NCBI GenBank assembly: GCA_032358255.1
Contig: JAULBX010016638.1
Span: 25,917 to 89,916 of the forward strand
DNA from: Heterotrichella gracilis
Taxonomy: Eukaryota > Sar > Xanthophyceae > Tribonematales > Xanthonemataceae
Reading direction: 5' to 3'
DNA length: 64,000 nt
A model generated the notes under the pieces. That model worked only from the letters and a program-made list of their open reading frames with translations, made no database searches and had not been told where the DNA came from. Position 1 is the first letter of the stretch, and every line of letters begins with the position of its first letter. The position numbers were made by a program, and so were the translations under genes. Shown one piece after another: positions 11,554 through 31,180 of the stretch.

Positions 11554-14500
11554 ATGGAGGCAGCCACCTTCTACAGCATCAAGGATTCTGCAGGGGGCGA
11601 GGAGGGGCCCACAGAGGTCACTGTGGACGTGCCCCTAGACAGCCTGAAGGAGCCGGATGTGGGTGGCGGTGCGGGGGCCTTTGGGGAGGGCGAGCGCCTG
11701 TCCATCACCTTTCAGGTGTGTGGGGGTGTAGGAACTAGGGTTTATGGTTTAGGTTTTGAGGAGGGCGGACGCCTGTCCATCACCTTTAAGGTGTGTGCGG
11801 GGTTAGGGATTAGGGTTTAGGGTTTAGGCTCTAAGGAGGGTGAGCGCCTGTTCATCGCCTTTATCTTGCTTCACAGCTGGTATGCACGCACTTACTTCCA
11901 CCCCCTTGTATTGCAGGGCATCAGCTACGAGGTGTCCACTGCCAAGGGGAGCCTGCACCTGCTGAAGGAGGTGGATGGATATGTGAAGCCGGGGGAGATG
12001 CTGGCACTGGTAGGGGTTGGACAGAGGGGGTGGGGTGAAACCTACCATGGATTGAACATGGAGGGTGTGTGATGTGGCCATGGCTACACTGGCGTATCTG
12101 CATGCCGTAGTTGGCATTGTTGTCAGTAGAACAACGGCTGTATATTTGAAGGGCCAGAACATGGCATGGGACAGTGCACGCACCTGCTTCTATTGCCCTT
12201 TCATCAGCCATGCTAGCAGCCATGGCGTGGGTCACGTGGTACTACAGCACCCCAGTTGAAGCAGTCGCAGCCCCACCCGCATATTGCGGTGCATATGCAA
12301 GGCTACCCCCACCTCCCCACATGACACCCCCCCCCTTTTCCCACAGATGGGCCCCTCTGGCTGCGGCAAGACCACACTGCTGGGTAGGTGGTGGGGTGGT
12401 GGGATAGTGGGTGTGATGCCCTGCATCATGCGGCACATTGCATGCTGTGGCGCCGTACAGAGATGCAGTGCCCTGCATGAATCTGTGCATTACAATTGTA
12501 ATATAATTGGTTTTGCACAATTGTGCATCATTATCATTGTTGTTTTTGTGTTTTTACACTTGGCCAGTGCATGCCGCTGCACATAGCGCATCAGACACAG
12601 GTGATTAAGGACAGTTGTGTGGCTGTGTGCAGATATCCTGGCAGGCAGGAAGACGGTAGGCAAGATCAGTGGCGAGGTGCTGGTTGGAGGTGCCCCGCCC
12701 ACCCAGGCCTTCATGCGCTGCTACTCGGGATACGTGGAGCAGCAGGGTAAGGCATTGCAGCATGTGGCAGGTGTTCATCCTGCCTTCTGGGTTTCATGTA
12801 CAAATCATCCTGAGAAGTTTTGCTTCTGGAGGTATAGTGCATTGTGCGCCTGTGCAAGTTGTGGCCATGCACTCACCGCATGTCTTCCAATGTTGGCACC
12901 CAATGCTTCACAGCCCATGCCATCTCCCCATCCAACCTGGGTTCTTCACCGCGCATCCCACCACCGCACGCACCCACCACCCATCCTTCTGTTCAAGCTG
13001 CACCATATCCAGGCATTTGATCTTGCCCGTCCCCTGCCCGCAGAAACCCTCCTGGACATGCTGACTGTGCGCGAGATGCTGTGCTACACGGCAGAGCTCA
13101 AGCTGCCTCTATCCACCACCGCTGCAGCCAAGGGGGTGAAGGTGGATGAGCTGATTGGGAAGCTGGGGCTGAAGAACTGCCAGGACGCGCGCATCGGTAG
13201 CCAGCTGAACAGGGGCATCTCAGGCGGGCAGGTGGGGGCTGCTGGGGGCAAAACCCTAGGGTGCACCACGTGGGGCGTGCAGGGGGTATGTTGGGATGGC
13301 GTGCTGATTGCACGAGTTCAAAGGGGTGATGGGGAGGTGGTTGTGGGGGTGACTCAAAACCTACCTAGGGTTTAAGGGTGGAGAAGCCCTGGGTTGGAGC
13401 TACCCTATGATGGGGTTTGGTTGGCCCCAGTGCAAGTTTGAACATCTGAAGGTGTTAAATCCCCATGTATGCGTTCCTGTGCGTGCATGCTACGTGTGTG
13501 CGGTGTGTGGTATGGGTGGGCAGCTGTATCTACAGTTACCCTAGTGTAGGGTTTTGACCCCATCACCCGTGTAGGCGCGGCGCGTGTCCATCGGCGTTGC
13601 GCTCATCACCAACCCGCGCCTCATCTTCCTGGACGAACCCACATCAGGCCTGGATGCAGCCACATCAAATGACGTCATAGAAATGGTGCGCACATGTGGC
13701 AAGGCATTGTGAACCTTGGTTGGTGGGGTGTAGCCTTGAGGCATACCAGATTGTACAGCCAGAGCTTTGTGAGATATAGCAAAGCTCCTCAGCCTTGGTT
13801 GGATAAGAATAAGAATAATGTAACCGTCACTCTATGTCAAGAGAGACAATGACTACACGCTGGGACAGGGGCAGCATCCGAGGTTGCCTGTTTACCACAT
13901 CAAAACGCATCCCAATCCTTCTGTGTTCCATCCCCAGGTCCGGTCCCTGGCCCATGACGGGGGTGCCACCATCATCTCCACCATCCACACCCCCACTGGC
14001 TTCTGTTTCGACCAGTTTGACACACTGATGGCCATGGTGCGCGGGGAGATCATGTACTTTGGGCCAAATAGGGCGCCATACTTCTACAAGTGGTTCACCT
14101 CCCAGGGGTATGAGGCCCAGCCATGTGAGTGGTGGGAAACCCTTCTTAGGGATGAGGTGGCATTGGTATGGGGTGCAGGTGCTTTGCCGGTTTTTTACTG
14201 TGTGACATGTTCTCCATACAATGCAGGGTTCAGGTGGTGGGATGTGACCACTGCGCTCATGAGGTGCCAGCTACGCTCTTGATCCTGTCTGCAATGGCAA
14301 AAACCTGACACAGCTTGCACCCGGCCATGCATGGTAACCCCCCCAACACTCTCTTGGGTCATCCTGCCCATTGTCACTGCTTCACTCTCCAAAATACGCC
14401 CCATGGTCAGCGCTGCAGTCTGATTGCCACCCCCCTCCCCTCCCCCCGCAGCTGACAGCCCTGCTGAGGGTCTCCTGTCCATTGTGTCCAAGATTGAGAT

Positions 14501-17411
14501 GGATGGGCGCCAGAGCGAGGTGGCTGCCGCCTACAAGGGGAGCGCTGTGTGTGAGGAGGTGAAGGGGAGGATCAGGGCGCTGCAAAAGACAACTAGCAAG
14601 ATCATGTCGGAGGCGCCGGAGCAGGTCAATGCCAAGGTGCGCACGCAGGTGCACACTTGTGAAGTATTTAAAAACCAAATTTAATTTAATTTATGAGTTT
14701 ATTAAAAGAGAGTGTTTTCTTTGATAATCATAGGGTTTTATCTGTCTATGTAGTATACCTACTGATTTTCAAGCTGAGTGAATCTGCACCTTGCCATGCA
14801 CACAAATCCTGTGAATTCCACTAAACGGTGAAAAGTATGTATGAACCAGCGTGCGCGGTGTTCCCGATGAAGGCATGCATGCCGGGGTTGTCTCCTGACA
14901 CACACCATTCCTCCCTCCCCTGTCCGTCCCTCCCATGTGAACCCATCACCCCTCCATGCCTGGCGCGTACATCCGTCCCGTCCCCTTCACCCTCACCTAG
15001 AACACCCCCTTCTCCCCAGAACACCCCCGCCACCGTCATCCCCGCGTGGCACGCCATCCTCACCTTCCTGCGCTTCCGCACCCTGCGCAACTACACCACT
15101 TTCAAGTTCCTGGGCCCAAGGGTGCTGGACAAGCTGCTGTTCACAGTACTGCTCACGCTGCTGTACCAGGTACAAACCCTAGCTTAGGGTTGCCCTCTGG
15201 CCCAGGCCAGGGTAGTGTGCACATGGCTGAGTTGAAAGCTAACCAGCTCACCCAAAAGGCGCTAATCTGCCCCAGATCTTGCGCCTAAAAGTGCTTTGTA
15301 CACACATCTATGCACGTAGCAACACCAGCAAACAAAAATGTCTGCCTGCTGCTAAATGGCCACATATTCTGCAAAATTCACCTGAATTCCCCTCCTTGTC
15401 ATGCAGAACCAAGGAAACTATGCCAACATCCCCGCCATCATCAACGTCTCTGCCCTCAACTTCATGTGGGTGGTGATCCCCGCATTTGCGGCGGGGGCCT
15501 ACACGCCCACCATCGCCCTGGGTACGCAACACCCTAGATGGGCCAATCATGCATTGGTTGGCATTGCATGCACCTGCTGTGGGTGCAAGAAGACGATTAA
15601 CTGCCCCCAAACGATCCATGTGCTACACCTACTGCTCGCCCCTTAACCCAGACCATGCAGCTGTACCTTTCAATCCCTGAGCCCCAAACCCCACCCCACC
15701 CTCCATTGCAGACCGCGCCCTGTTTGTGCGGGAGCGCAACGACGGCCTGTACCGCGCCCACACCTACCTGTTCTGCAAGATGATAGAGGAGCTGGCCATC
15801 CTGGTGGTGTCATCCCTCATATACAGCCTCGTGGTATTCTACGGGGTGCACCTTAAGGGCAGGTGGGCGAACCCTAGCAAGGGTTAGGGTTTGACAAATT
15901 TCACATTCGTTTGTGGATCATGACACGCATCCTGCAGCTTGCCAGATGGCATCATGTCATTTGATCACATACCAACCCAGCGCATTCTCAATTGGGACCC
16001 CCCACTCAACTCACAGCACCCCACCCAGCGAACCACTCACCTTACCCCCTCTCGCGCCTCCAGAAACCCCCTCCTCTTTCCCCTCCTCCCCCCCCTCCCC
16101 CCCCCCCTTCTGCAGCTTCGTCCTGTTCTGGCTTGTGTACTTCATGGCCAACGCCATCAGCGTGGCCTTTGCCTACCTGGTGGCGGCAGCAGCACCCAAC
16201 CTGGATGTGGCAAACGCAGTGGTGCCGGCATTCATGATGGTCATGCTGTTCTTCGCGGGGTTCCTCATTCTGCTGCCCTCAATCCCCGGGTATCTCAGGT
16301 AGGAGGGGATGGCAGTTGATGCATGACGCACAGGGTGGTTGCATGCTACATGTGCAGCAGCAACCTGCTTGGCCAAGGTACATGTGCTGTTTTGATGCAT
16401 GGCGTGCATGGCGGTGATGAACGTGTCTCATGCTATGACTCATACTTGGGTGTATGCGGCAGGAGAGGTCCTTTGCGCCATGAACACCGTTTTGGCAAGT
16501 GCACACTAGGTATCTGTTTTTCATGACTCATTAGTCACGAGGTTTTCATCTCACATCCAATGGGCGCTCATCCTGCTTCCTGGCACCCCCCCTTGCAGGT
16601 GGATCTCGTGGATTGATCTCATCCGCTACGGGTTTGCCGCGCTGCAGCTCAATCACTGGAACAATGTGGACGATACGCTCCTCTCCCTGCTGCCCAGCGT
16701 GTCCCCCTTGACGAACATCACCCTAGGTGAGCCCCACGTGACATTTGCAAACCAGCTGGTCATGCCTGTGGGTTGAGTTGCCATTTTGTTCATCAAAGAA
16801 TGTCATTTTGTTTATCTTTGACACGGTCTGGTGTGAACAGCATCATTGTGAACAGCATCATCAACCAGCTGAAGAAACACAGATAACCCAGTTGCACATT
16901 CAATAATTTCTCCATTATCCCAGGGAACTGGGACCTGAACCTGGGCGCCGTGAAGGAAACCCTGGTCAACACCACCACCGAGGCCGTGGCCAACCAAACC
17001 CTCAACATCCTCAAGGACATCAACCCAATCCAGATCAACCCAGACGCCAGCTGGCTGCAGACCTGGAACCTGCTCTCCAGGATCAGCGACGTGCCTTCCC
17101 AGGAGAGCCTGACGCAGGCGGCACAGCAGTACTTGTATTCCTTTGTGGCCAAGCTGTTTGGGCTTGGGGCGGGGCATATGGGTGGGGGGAAGTTCCCCGC
17201 GCTGCTGAACAACGTCACCCAGAACGTCATCACCAACGTGAAGGACAAGGTGCAGGTGCTGGATATCACAGTGGGGGAGGTGGTGATCCAGGCGCTGGGG
17301 CTGGATGACCTGTCGCCCTGGGGCAACTTCGGGGTGCAGGTGGGCTTTTTCGCGTTCTTTGTGTTTGGGGCCTGGATTGCTATGGCGTTTGTGCGCCACT
17401 CCAGCCGCTGA
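11554..17411 (+). CDS. ABCG (white/WBC type) half-size ABC transporter
   Basis: Fourteen exons join in phase to give about 763 residues (11554-11715, 11917-12009, 12347-12383, 12633-12746, 13044-13231, 13575-13685, 13938-14124, 14452-14636, 15020-15169, 15407-15521, 15712-15862, 16116-16298, 16599-16726, 16924-17411). Domain order is nucleotide-binding domain then membrane domain, which defines ABCG half-transporters. Walker A is GPSGCGKTT (carried by a 37-nt exon), the signature is NRGISGGQARRVSIG, and Walker B is LIFLDEPTSGLD. About six membrane helices follow, from YTTFKFLGPRVLDKLLF to the last one near FFAFFVFGAWIAMAFV. Half-transporters work as dimers exporting lipids, wax or sterol-like molecules; the substrate here is unknown. 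The loop before the last helix is unusually long, and the end of exon 1 is repeated inside intron 1 (see findings). Confidence 0.94.
11687..11863 (+). repeat. Exon-end/splice-donor block repeated three times at 75-nt period
   Basis: The AGGGCGAGCGCCTG block at the end of ABCG exon 1 recurs at 11762 and 11837, exactly 75 nt apart each time. Copy 2 keeps the coding words RLSITF and a GTGTGTG donor-like site. Copy 3 is more decayed (RLFIAF) and has lost the donor. Copies 2 and 3 lie inside intron 1, together with TTTAGGG-like motifs. Confidence 0.85.
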
Positions 17412-18622
17412 AGGGTGCGAGATGGCGCGCAAGTTGAGGCGTGGCAAGCGGATGAAAGGATCCCTCAAAATGGGTAGTGAGCTGCATTGTTTGGTTCATA
17501 TGGGGGCATTATGTGAATGGACACAATAACTAGTTGGCAGTGAAGTCATGCTGGCAAAGCTGCAGTTTTGAAAATCATCTTTGTATGCTGCTCCAGCTGC
17601 GCTGGTTAGTCCATGGGGAGCAATGCTGGTGCGCCATGGCATGCGGGCATTGCAAGCCGTAAGGGGACGCAGTGACGAAGCTGCAACTCACTGGTTATTT
17701 ATGCTCATGGGATTTTTATTTATTTATTACATGCTATGCGGTAAATAAGGACGTGATAACCATGTATAGGCACTATTAACTATCTGTGCACTTCTAACTA
17801 CGTCTTCAATGGGAGACCCAGTATGACTGTCTCAGGTTGTAGGCAATAACTGCAAGCATAAGGCCTTGGAGGGTTGTGCTAAACTTCGTTGTGGTGCCCT
17901 CTACCAGACAGGCGAGTACGTATTTTTTACTGCTCTTCCTACTGATAGGCCGTGTGCTCATGTTGCAAGGCAGTTTAATGGAATGGAATGCTTGCGCTGA
18001 GTGCACCCCAGGGCGTGTCAATATCATATCAATGCAGCGCAACGCATGTGCAGCCTATGAACAACCGGCGTGGGCATTCGGTTGCACCGTATGCAGCTAG
18101 ACACTGGCACACTCGGGGCACGTGACATCCTTTGGTTCTTGCACTACTTAGTAGCGTACAGTGTGGGCCCCACGGCGGCGGCTATATTTACCTCAGAAGT
18201 TCTGCCCCTTGTTAATGGAACAAACCCTAAGGGTTTTACACATATTTTTCAAACCGAGTTTTAAGCGATTTGGGATCGTCGACCGTGCAAGACTTGAAGA
18301 CGCAAGTCAGTTGCAGCAACAGTACTTGCCAGTTAAGAAAGTTCATCTACTACGTCTGAAGAGCACTGAAGTGCAGCGCAGAAGCCGGGTTTTCCAATAG
18401 GCATGTCAGGCATGCATGCATATCGACTGCATATCGAGTACGAGAACGTGTACTCGTCGCGAGAACACTGTACCTGCTCACAACTTCACCCCGGCCATGT
18501 TGAAACACAATTTATTTCACTGCCCAAGTACAAAACGTACTGAACCCTTCTTTTAGCTGTTGACCCAAATAACCTAACTCTTGATTGGTCTCGAGAGTTT
18601 GAGAGTTTGCATCGTGCGGCCT
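17412..18622. other. Intergenic region
   Basis: About 1.2 kb with no supported exon. It holds the 3' UTR of the ABC transporter and presumably the promoter of the next gene. An AT-rich patch (17690-17790, with TTATTTATTTATTA) and a short inverted repeat, GAGTAC/GTACTC, near 18439-18458 are the only visible structures. Confidence 0.45.
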
Positions 18623-21277
18623 ATGGCTACAACGTCGCAAGCGATGTTGGGTATACCTTCGAATTTATCACCCTCCGCAAGATTCCCAGTGCGGCCACCT
18701 CTGCGCACAGCTTCGGCACCGCAGTTGGGCATCGGGGTGGGGCAGGGGTGGGCACCGGGACAGCACTGTACTATCTCACACAGAACAAGGTGCCTTAGCA
18801 CTGTCTCGCACAGTACAGCAGGCGTTGGAAGTTCCTCGGTACCCATGGTTGACACCAAGAACACTCACAATGTTGTTACGTTTTTGGCTCGTCCTAGGCA
18901 TGCCAGCACTCTGCACTCTGCACTCTGTTCTGTACTAAGACATATGTTTTGTGCCATGCTTCTTGAAAACGAGTTGGTATCTTGCCCCAGGCCCTTCCCT
19001 ACCCGCCTAGCTGCCATCAACCGGAACACCGCACTGGGGGTGCCCTCTTCAAACCCTGCACCCTGCCTCACCCCACCCAGCCCCAGCCGGGCCAGCCCCA
19101 GCCCCTACCCTCCAGATCCCCCCAGGGAGTTCACCCTCACCGAGGACCAGCAGAAGGTTTTTGGCGAGCTACTGACCTGCAGCAAGGCGTGGATCACTCT
19201 CACCGTGGCGCGCGCCTGCATGGACCTTTTCTTGGCTGTGGTCAAGGTGCGGCTGCAGTACACTTTCACACCGAGTGGACAACTGCACCAACATGCTCAG
19301 CGCGTACGTTGTCAAGCCTGTTTGCCTCCAAATATGCATTTATAACTGAACTTTCGGGCCTCCGCCACGCAGTCTAAAGGCAAGGTCCTGTTAAGGCTAT
19401 TCCCCCACCCACTCCCCCTCACGCCCACCTCCCCCCTGCGCCCAGACAAACATGGTTGGTGGCCAGCTGGTGGTGAGCTGCGTGCACGTGCCCATCAGCA
19501 ACCTTGCCAACTTCTGCAATGACGCCATCCTTGTGGGGCTGGTGGCATTCAGCGCGCGCACCTGGACGCGCACCATGGGGGGCGCCGCGGGGGTGGGGGC
19601 GGCGGTGTTTGAGGTGAGTGGTGGGTGGGGATTGGGGGTATGAGATGGATTGGAAAGGTCTGCAGGGGATGGAGCATGCTCTAGAGGCCTCTGTGTTTAA
19701 TTCGCCCTGCTTCACGTTCAATGTCCGCCTGGATTGTCGCGGCCAAGGGCGAGGCATCGGCATTGCCATTCCATGATAGCGCATTACAGGCATCTACCCC
19801 TTAGCATTGTACTGTCCTGTGCGTATATTCCCATACCCTGGCAATCCATGCATGAGCCTGGTGCAACTGGGGACTGCATCCCTAAACCCTACACCTCAAA
19901 CCCTACACCCTTCCTAAGGGCTTCCTTTCCTCCTCAGGGCCTGGTCCAGATGTCGGTTGTGTTCCAGCAGCTAACCACCATGGGCATGCTCCTGGGCATC
20001 ATCACACTGCTGGAGGCGGCGCGCCACTGGCCCGACGTCACCTCAGCTGCCTGCATCCTGGCCACCATGGTGTGCATGCTGCGGGTGGTGGCGCTGGGGA
20101 TCATGAGCCCCTCTGCGGAAGAAAGCCAGGGGCAGCCTGGGGGGACAGGGGTATTGGGTCGGGCTAGGCAGAAGCTGACAGAGCTGGGCAGTGGGAGCCG
20201 GGAGTATGACTCGCTGAATGTGTTTGAGCGCGCAGTTGTGTTCATGCTGGGCGGGATGCTGCTGCCGTCAATGGATATCGAGGTGCGCAAGTGCTTTCCG
20301 CAAATAAATTATGGCAAGCACATGCCTGCGTGGTGTTGGGTTTTGCATAATGACATTGTCAAAATGACATCCAGTGGTATTGCATCCATACGTTCTGGCA
20401 AGATGCGCTTGGAGCAGTAGCAGTAGCCCTTCTAGCACCACTGCGTTCCACCACCAGCTCCCCTAAACCCTAAGCTTCCAATTCCTCCCCGTTCCACAGC
20501 TTGTGGGCCGCTCCCTGTCTCACACCCTGGATGAGGAGTGTGTGAACGAGGTGGATGCATTCGACTGTGGCCCCGATGAGTACGAGTTTGACACCCAGCA
20601 GGAGGAGATCCTGACCCTGGTGTGCGAGTCCATGCACGCGTACAGCCTGGTGCAGGCATTTCAGAGCGTGGCCATACTGCTGTTGAGTGAGTGGTGGCTG
20701 GATGGCTGGAATGTGTGTTGTGACATGGGTGTGCCTGCAGATTGTCATGCTCTTGTAATTTTCACTTGCATTTGCGTCCAATGACGATGATGAGGAAGTT
20801 TCCTGAGGTATATAGTCCCGGCAGATGCTTCTATATTGATTTTGCAAAGGAATTCTTGGCAGTTAAGACACAATCACACTGATTGTTCTGTGTGCCCTGT
20901 ACCCCTGTGCAGGCATGTCCATGCTTGTGTCCCGGGGCCTGTGGGCCGCTGCCCACACAGCCACAGAGCTTGCTGACGTGGCACTCACCACCTACTTCGT
21001 GGCAACCACAACCGCTGCCTTTGGCAAAGCTGTGTTCACGCAAGGGAGGGACGTCACGAATCTGGTCATGGGGTTGGGGGCAGAGCGGGGCATTGCAGGC
21101 TTGTTCAAAAATCTGGCTGAGCTTGCGAGGGGGCTGATTCTACTGCAAATTGGTCAACGGGCGCTGCAGCTGCTCCAGCAAACACAGTTGTGGGGTGTGG
21201 GGATTGCCAAGGGGATGGTGCTGATGAACGTTGCACGGGAGAGGTTTGTTGCTGCCACTGTTGGTTTGTCCTTTTGA
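18623..21277 (+). CDS. Multi-pass membrane protein of unknown function, probable plastid leader
   Basis: I do not recognise the family. Five exons join in phase (18623-19246, 19446-19613, 19938-20282, 20500-20686, 20913-21277), giving about 562 residues. The N-terminus MATTSQAMLGIPSNLSPSAR and the following stretch are rich in Ser, Pro, Arg and Ala and nearly free of acidic residues, as in a chloroplast transit peptide. About six hydrophobic segments follow, including ITLTVARACMDLFLAVV, GMLLGIITLLEAA, ILATMVCMLRVVALGI, AVVFMLGGMLL and SVAILLLSMSMLVSRG. An acidic stretch (CVNEVDAFDCGPDEYEFDTQ) sits between the fourth and fifth. Exon 1 may hide another intron between about 18870 and 18990, where the reading loses plausibility. 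No motif gives an activity. Confidence 0.6.
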
Positions 21278-23043
21278 TTTTCCTAGTCGCGCATTGACAG
21301 TACATTGCCATTTTTAATTTCTTAAGAAGTGCAAACAATATTATAATTTTTTTGCCTTTTTTTACTTTGTCCTTTTTTACTTTGAAGGAGTATTGCTGAT
21401 GGGCAACGTCACCAACTTTGCCATCGGCTTACCATCTGATGTTGGATAGGTATTATTACTGGCCATACATGCACACCAGCAATGGCAACATCAACCCCTT
21501 ACCACTGAACAGTTGTAATTTTTGATGCATGCTGGCATTTGTTTACTGCCACAATGGCTGCCATGCCCAGCCAGGTGTTTTGCCAGAAATGAGATGCCCT
21601 GATGTGAGCCTTTTAATTTGCTGGTTGCACACTCCCTCCTTTCTTTATTTCATCCTGTTGACCATGTGCACAATGTGCGCCTGGTGTGTGCATTTTTATG
21701 CATGTCCTACTGCGTGGCAGACGCTGAAACAATCTGGAGTACTGGATGTACGTCCTACCAAGTAGTGGCATCCTGGTGTGCCTTTGGCTTTTTCTCTTTT
21801 GTAGTGCCCTCAGGCTGGTGTGTCCCTGTAGCCCCTATGTCTGCCTTCAAATTTGTGCGAACGAATGTTCCCTTTCTTCCTAATAACCTGCCACCTTTAG
21901 GCTCAGGTCTTTTTTTATGTCACTCGAGCTTCAATCCCATGCTTTTTTCAAGATGTGTGCCCCATGATGGTGATGCAGCCTTGCCCCAGCAACCTAAACA
22001 GAGACTCGCGCGCAAGCTCTCAGAGCCTCTGGCAGTGTCACATGTGCACGTGCACTGAGTCAGAGATTACTGTACCAAAGGCTTTAGCTGAGCCTTGGAG
22101 GGCAACAGTGCTTAATTAGCATCGCAGCGATCGCTCGTTGACATCGACGAAAGTAAGTTACTGACAGGATTGACAATGTGCCATTGGCTATGGTAGTTTG
22201 GGGGGAATGTGCAGTGTCACTGACAGGTTGATTGACAGTGTACGTCATCGTTTAAAACCTAAGGCTTAGTGTGAAGCGCACATAGTTTACAAATGTCAAG
22301 CTCGACAGTACCTTGGATCCGGTCCGGATAATTTGGGCACTCTGATTGATCATTAAATTTTGTCTCTCAAAGTTTGTAAGACCCCAGGTGGCAGCAGCCT
22401 CCTGGGGAACACAATCAGTGACTGTGAAATGCTGATATCACATAAATTTCACAGAGTGCACCTGCGCCCAGCCTTGTCAATGACACACAAACCATGGGCC
22501 CAACTTGTCAGCCTATTATTGCAGGACAAGCCGATGGGTCTACCAGCATCAATATAATACCTTGGTAGCCTGTGTGCATCGTGTCCTGCAGCCCCAAGTC
22601 CGGCCTGAGGTGTTTCAGCTCCGCAGCCTCACTGAGCAGGCGCGGAGGGATAGTAGAGGTTTTTTAACACCGCAGATGTTGCCCGGAAAAAATATGGGAT
22701 CGCCAGAAAATATCGTCAAAAATTAGCCCACTCAAATTGGCTCGACTCTCAAAACAGCCTCAATTGCTGCCATACTCACACTGCAATTTGTGCAACAATT
22801 TAAATTGGAAGGCAAAAATCAGCCAAACAAACACCATGGTCCATTCTATACGAAAAACACATTCGATCAGCCCTGCTACCATTGGCATATGTATTACACC
22901 ACGCAGATCTGCCTGCAAAAACCTTCAAAACATTCGCCCTATCTCACTCAGCCACCCCGAGCAACTCCGCAACCTCAGTATCCTCGCGTTGCCCTGTTGC
23001 CCATGCACAAGTGTTCCTCGCTGCCAAAAACCTGTGACCCCTC
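21278..23043. other. Intergenic region between convergent genes
   Basis: About 1.8 kb. Open frames here are short and have no recognisable domain, exon structure or good splice borders. It should contain the 3' UTRs of the unknown membrane protein and of the photodecarboxylase. Nothing else is seen. Confidence 0.45.
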
Positions 23044-29688
<6,645 letters not shown>

Positions 29689-31180
29689 ATGGCTGCCTGG
29701 ACACTCGCACTGGCACTTCGCCCTTTGCTGGAATTGATGGTGGAGCGCCATGCCATGCGGGGTGCGGGGGGGGCGGGTTTTCAGAGCGGGATATTAGTAA
29801 CTCCACCCTACCTGAACGGCACCTTCACCCTGCCCCACAGACCACAGCCCTTCAGACATGATCTCCACCAGCCCCGGCTCGCCAGCCTACACGCACGGGA
29901 AGCCGTGCACAACCCCTTTGCACCACCCTCCACAGAAATCACCCCAGGCTTTGTTATGAATATGGGGGACTGGGTGGTTCGCGGTGCTGCTCCTAAAGAC
30001 ATCAGCAAGGCAGCAGCAATCCAGGCCAACTCGTTCCATACGCCTCAGCCTATTCCCTTCGTTGACTTCCTAGCTCGGAAATCGTTTGAGGTGCGCTGGC
30101 CTGCTGGGGCTGTCACCACCCACTTTGCGATGGTGCTACTCCTGCTCAATTTTACGCACGTATCAGTGCACTTAGTTGGTGTACCACTGCGCTTAATGAC
30201 CGCATCTTCCTATTGCATGCAGGCAGAGGTTTTGTCAGGCCTGCAACAGAAGGCCAAGTACAACTCACCAGACAGGTACGCTGCTCCGCAGGCAGGCTGC
30301 AGTGTGACACTGGTGTATGCGTACTGCCTGTGCCCGTTTTCTTGTCTCACCTCTCAGTAGAAATTGGCCGAATACATGCTACCAGCACTTCATAGGGGTG
30401 GAATATGCATTCTGGTGTTGGTGAGTTCAGTTACATCGTTTCAGTAGAAGCCAGCCAGATGCCCCTGGGTTGCAGGTGGTGCTGCCTGGTGGCTGAGCGG
30501 AAGGGCGAGGTGATGGGCGTGGTAGAGCTGTGCATGAACGACGACCCGGTGAGTCAACCAGAGTTGTGCGCACCATGGTAATGGGCATGATTAACGCATT
30601 GCACCACCTGCGCTTGCAGCAATTATGATGCAGTATCGGGTGCACCATAACCAGCTACCATGCTTCCGCATGGTTGGGACATTGCTTGTCATGCGTTTCC
30701 TGGCTATTTGAGAGACAACGTTAAACTGCAGGACGTGTTGAGTAAGCTCCCGCCTGGCACTGGGGAGCACATCTATGTGTCGTGCATGGCGGTGGACCGC
30801 GCCGTGCGGCGCAGGGGGGCTGCCAAGGCGTTGCTGGCTGCTGCAGACAGGGTGGCAGGTGGGTTCTGCATGGACCTGCCCTGTAATTTCAAGTATGTCC
30901 CCCAAACATCCAGTCAAGCGCTACCTGCACCATCAGGGCCGCCTTATACATCAATGCTCGCCTCATGTGGACCCACGTTGTTGGCCCCATGTGACTTGGT
31001 GTGCTGTTTGCTCGCGCAGACTTGTGGTCCCAACCGCACCTGACCCTCCATGTGTACCAAGACAACCCCGCTGCCTACGTGCTGTACCAGTGCCAGGGGT
31101 ATGAGGAGGTGGGCAGGGACGCCGCCTGGCTGAGCATCATCGGGCAGCGCATACGCGTGCTCATGATCAAAGAGTTGTAA
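29689..31180 (+). CDS. GNAT family N-acetyltransferase
   Basis: Five exons join in phase (29689-30090, 30223-30275, 30476-30548, 30732-30858, 31020-31180), giving 271 residues. The acetyltransferase fold is seen as CLVAERKGEVMGVVELCM (strands beta2-beta3), then YVSCMAVDRAVRRRGAAKAL, which contains the acetyl-CoA binding motif R-x-x-G-x-A, then HLTLHVYQDNPAAYVLYQ with the usual Asn-x-x-Ala-x-x-Leu-Tyr helix, followed by GYEEVGRD. The first about 100 residues (MAAWTLALALRPLLELMVER) are poorly conserved and may be an organelle leader, but the start could be an internal ATG. Substrate is unknown; plastid GNATs that acetylate proteins or amines have a similar plan. The exon 3 to 4 junction is the least certain join. 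Confidence 0.78.

Noticed and set aside
21529-22058. Possible small genes between the unknown membrane protein and FAP
   Set aside because: Short open frames rich in Cys, His and Leu with no start context, splice pattern or homology that I can see.
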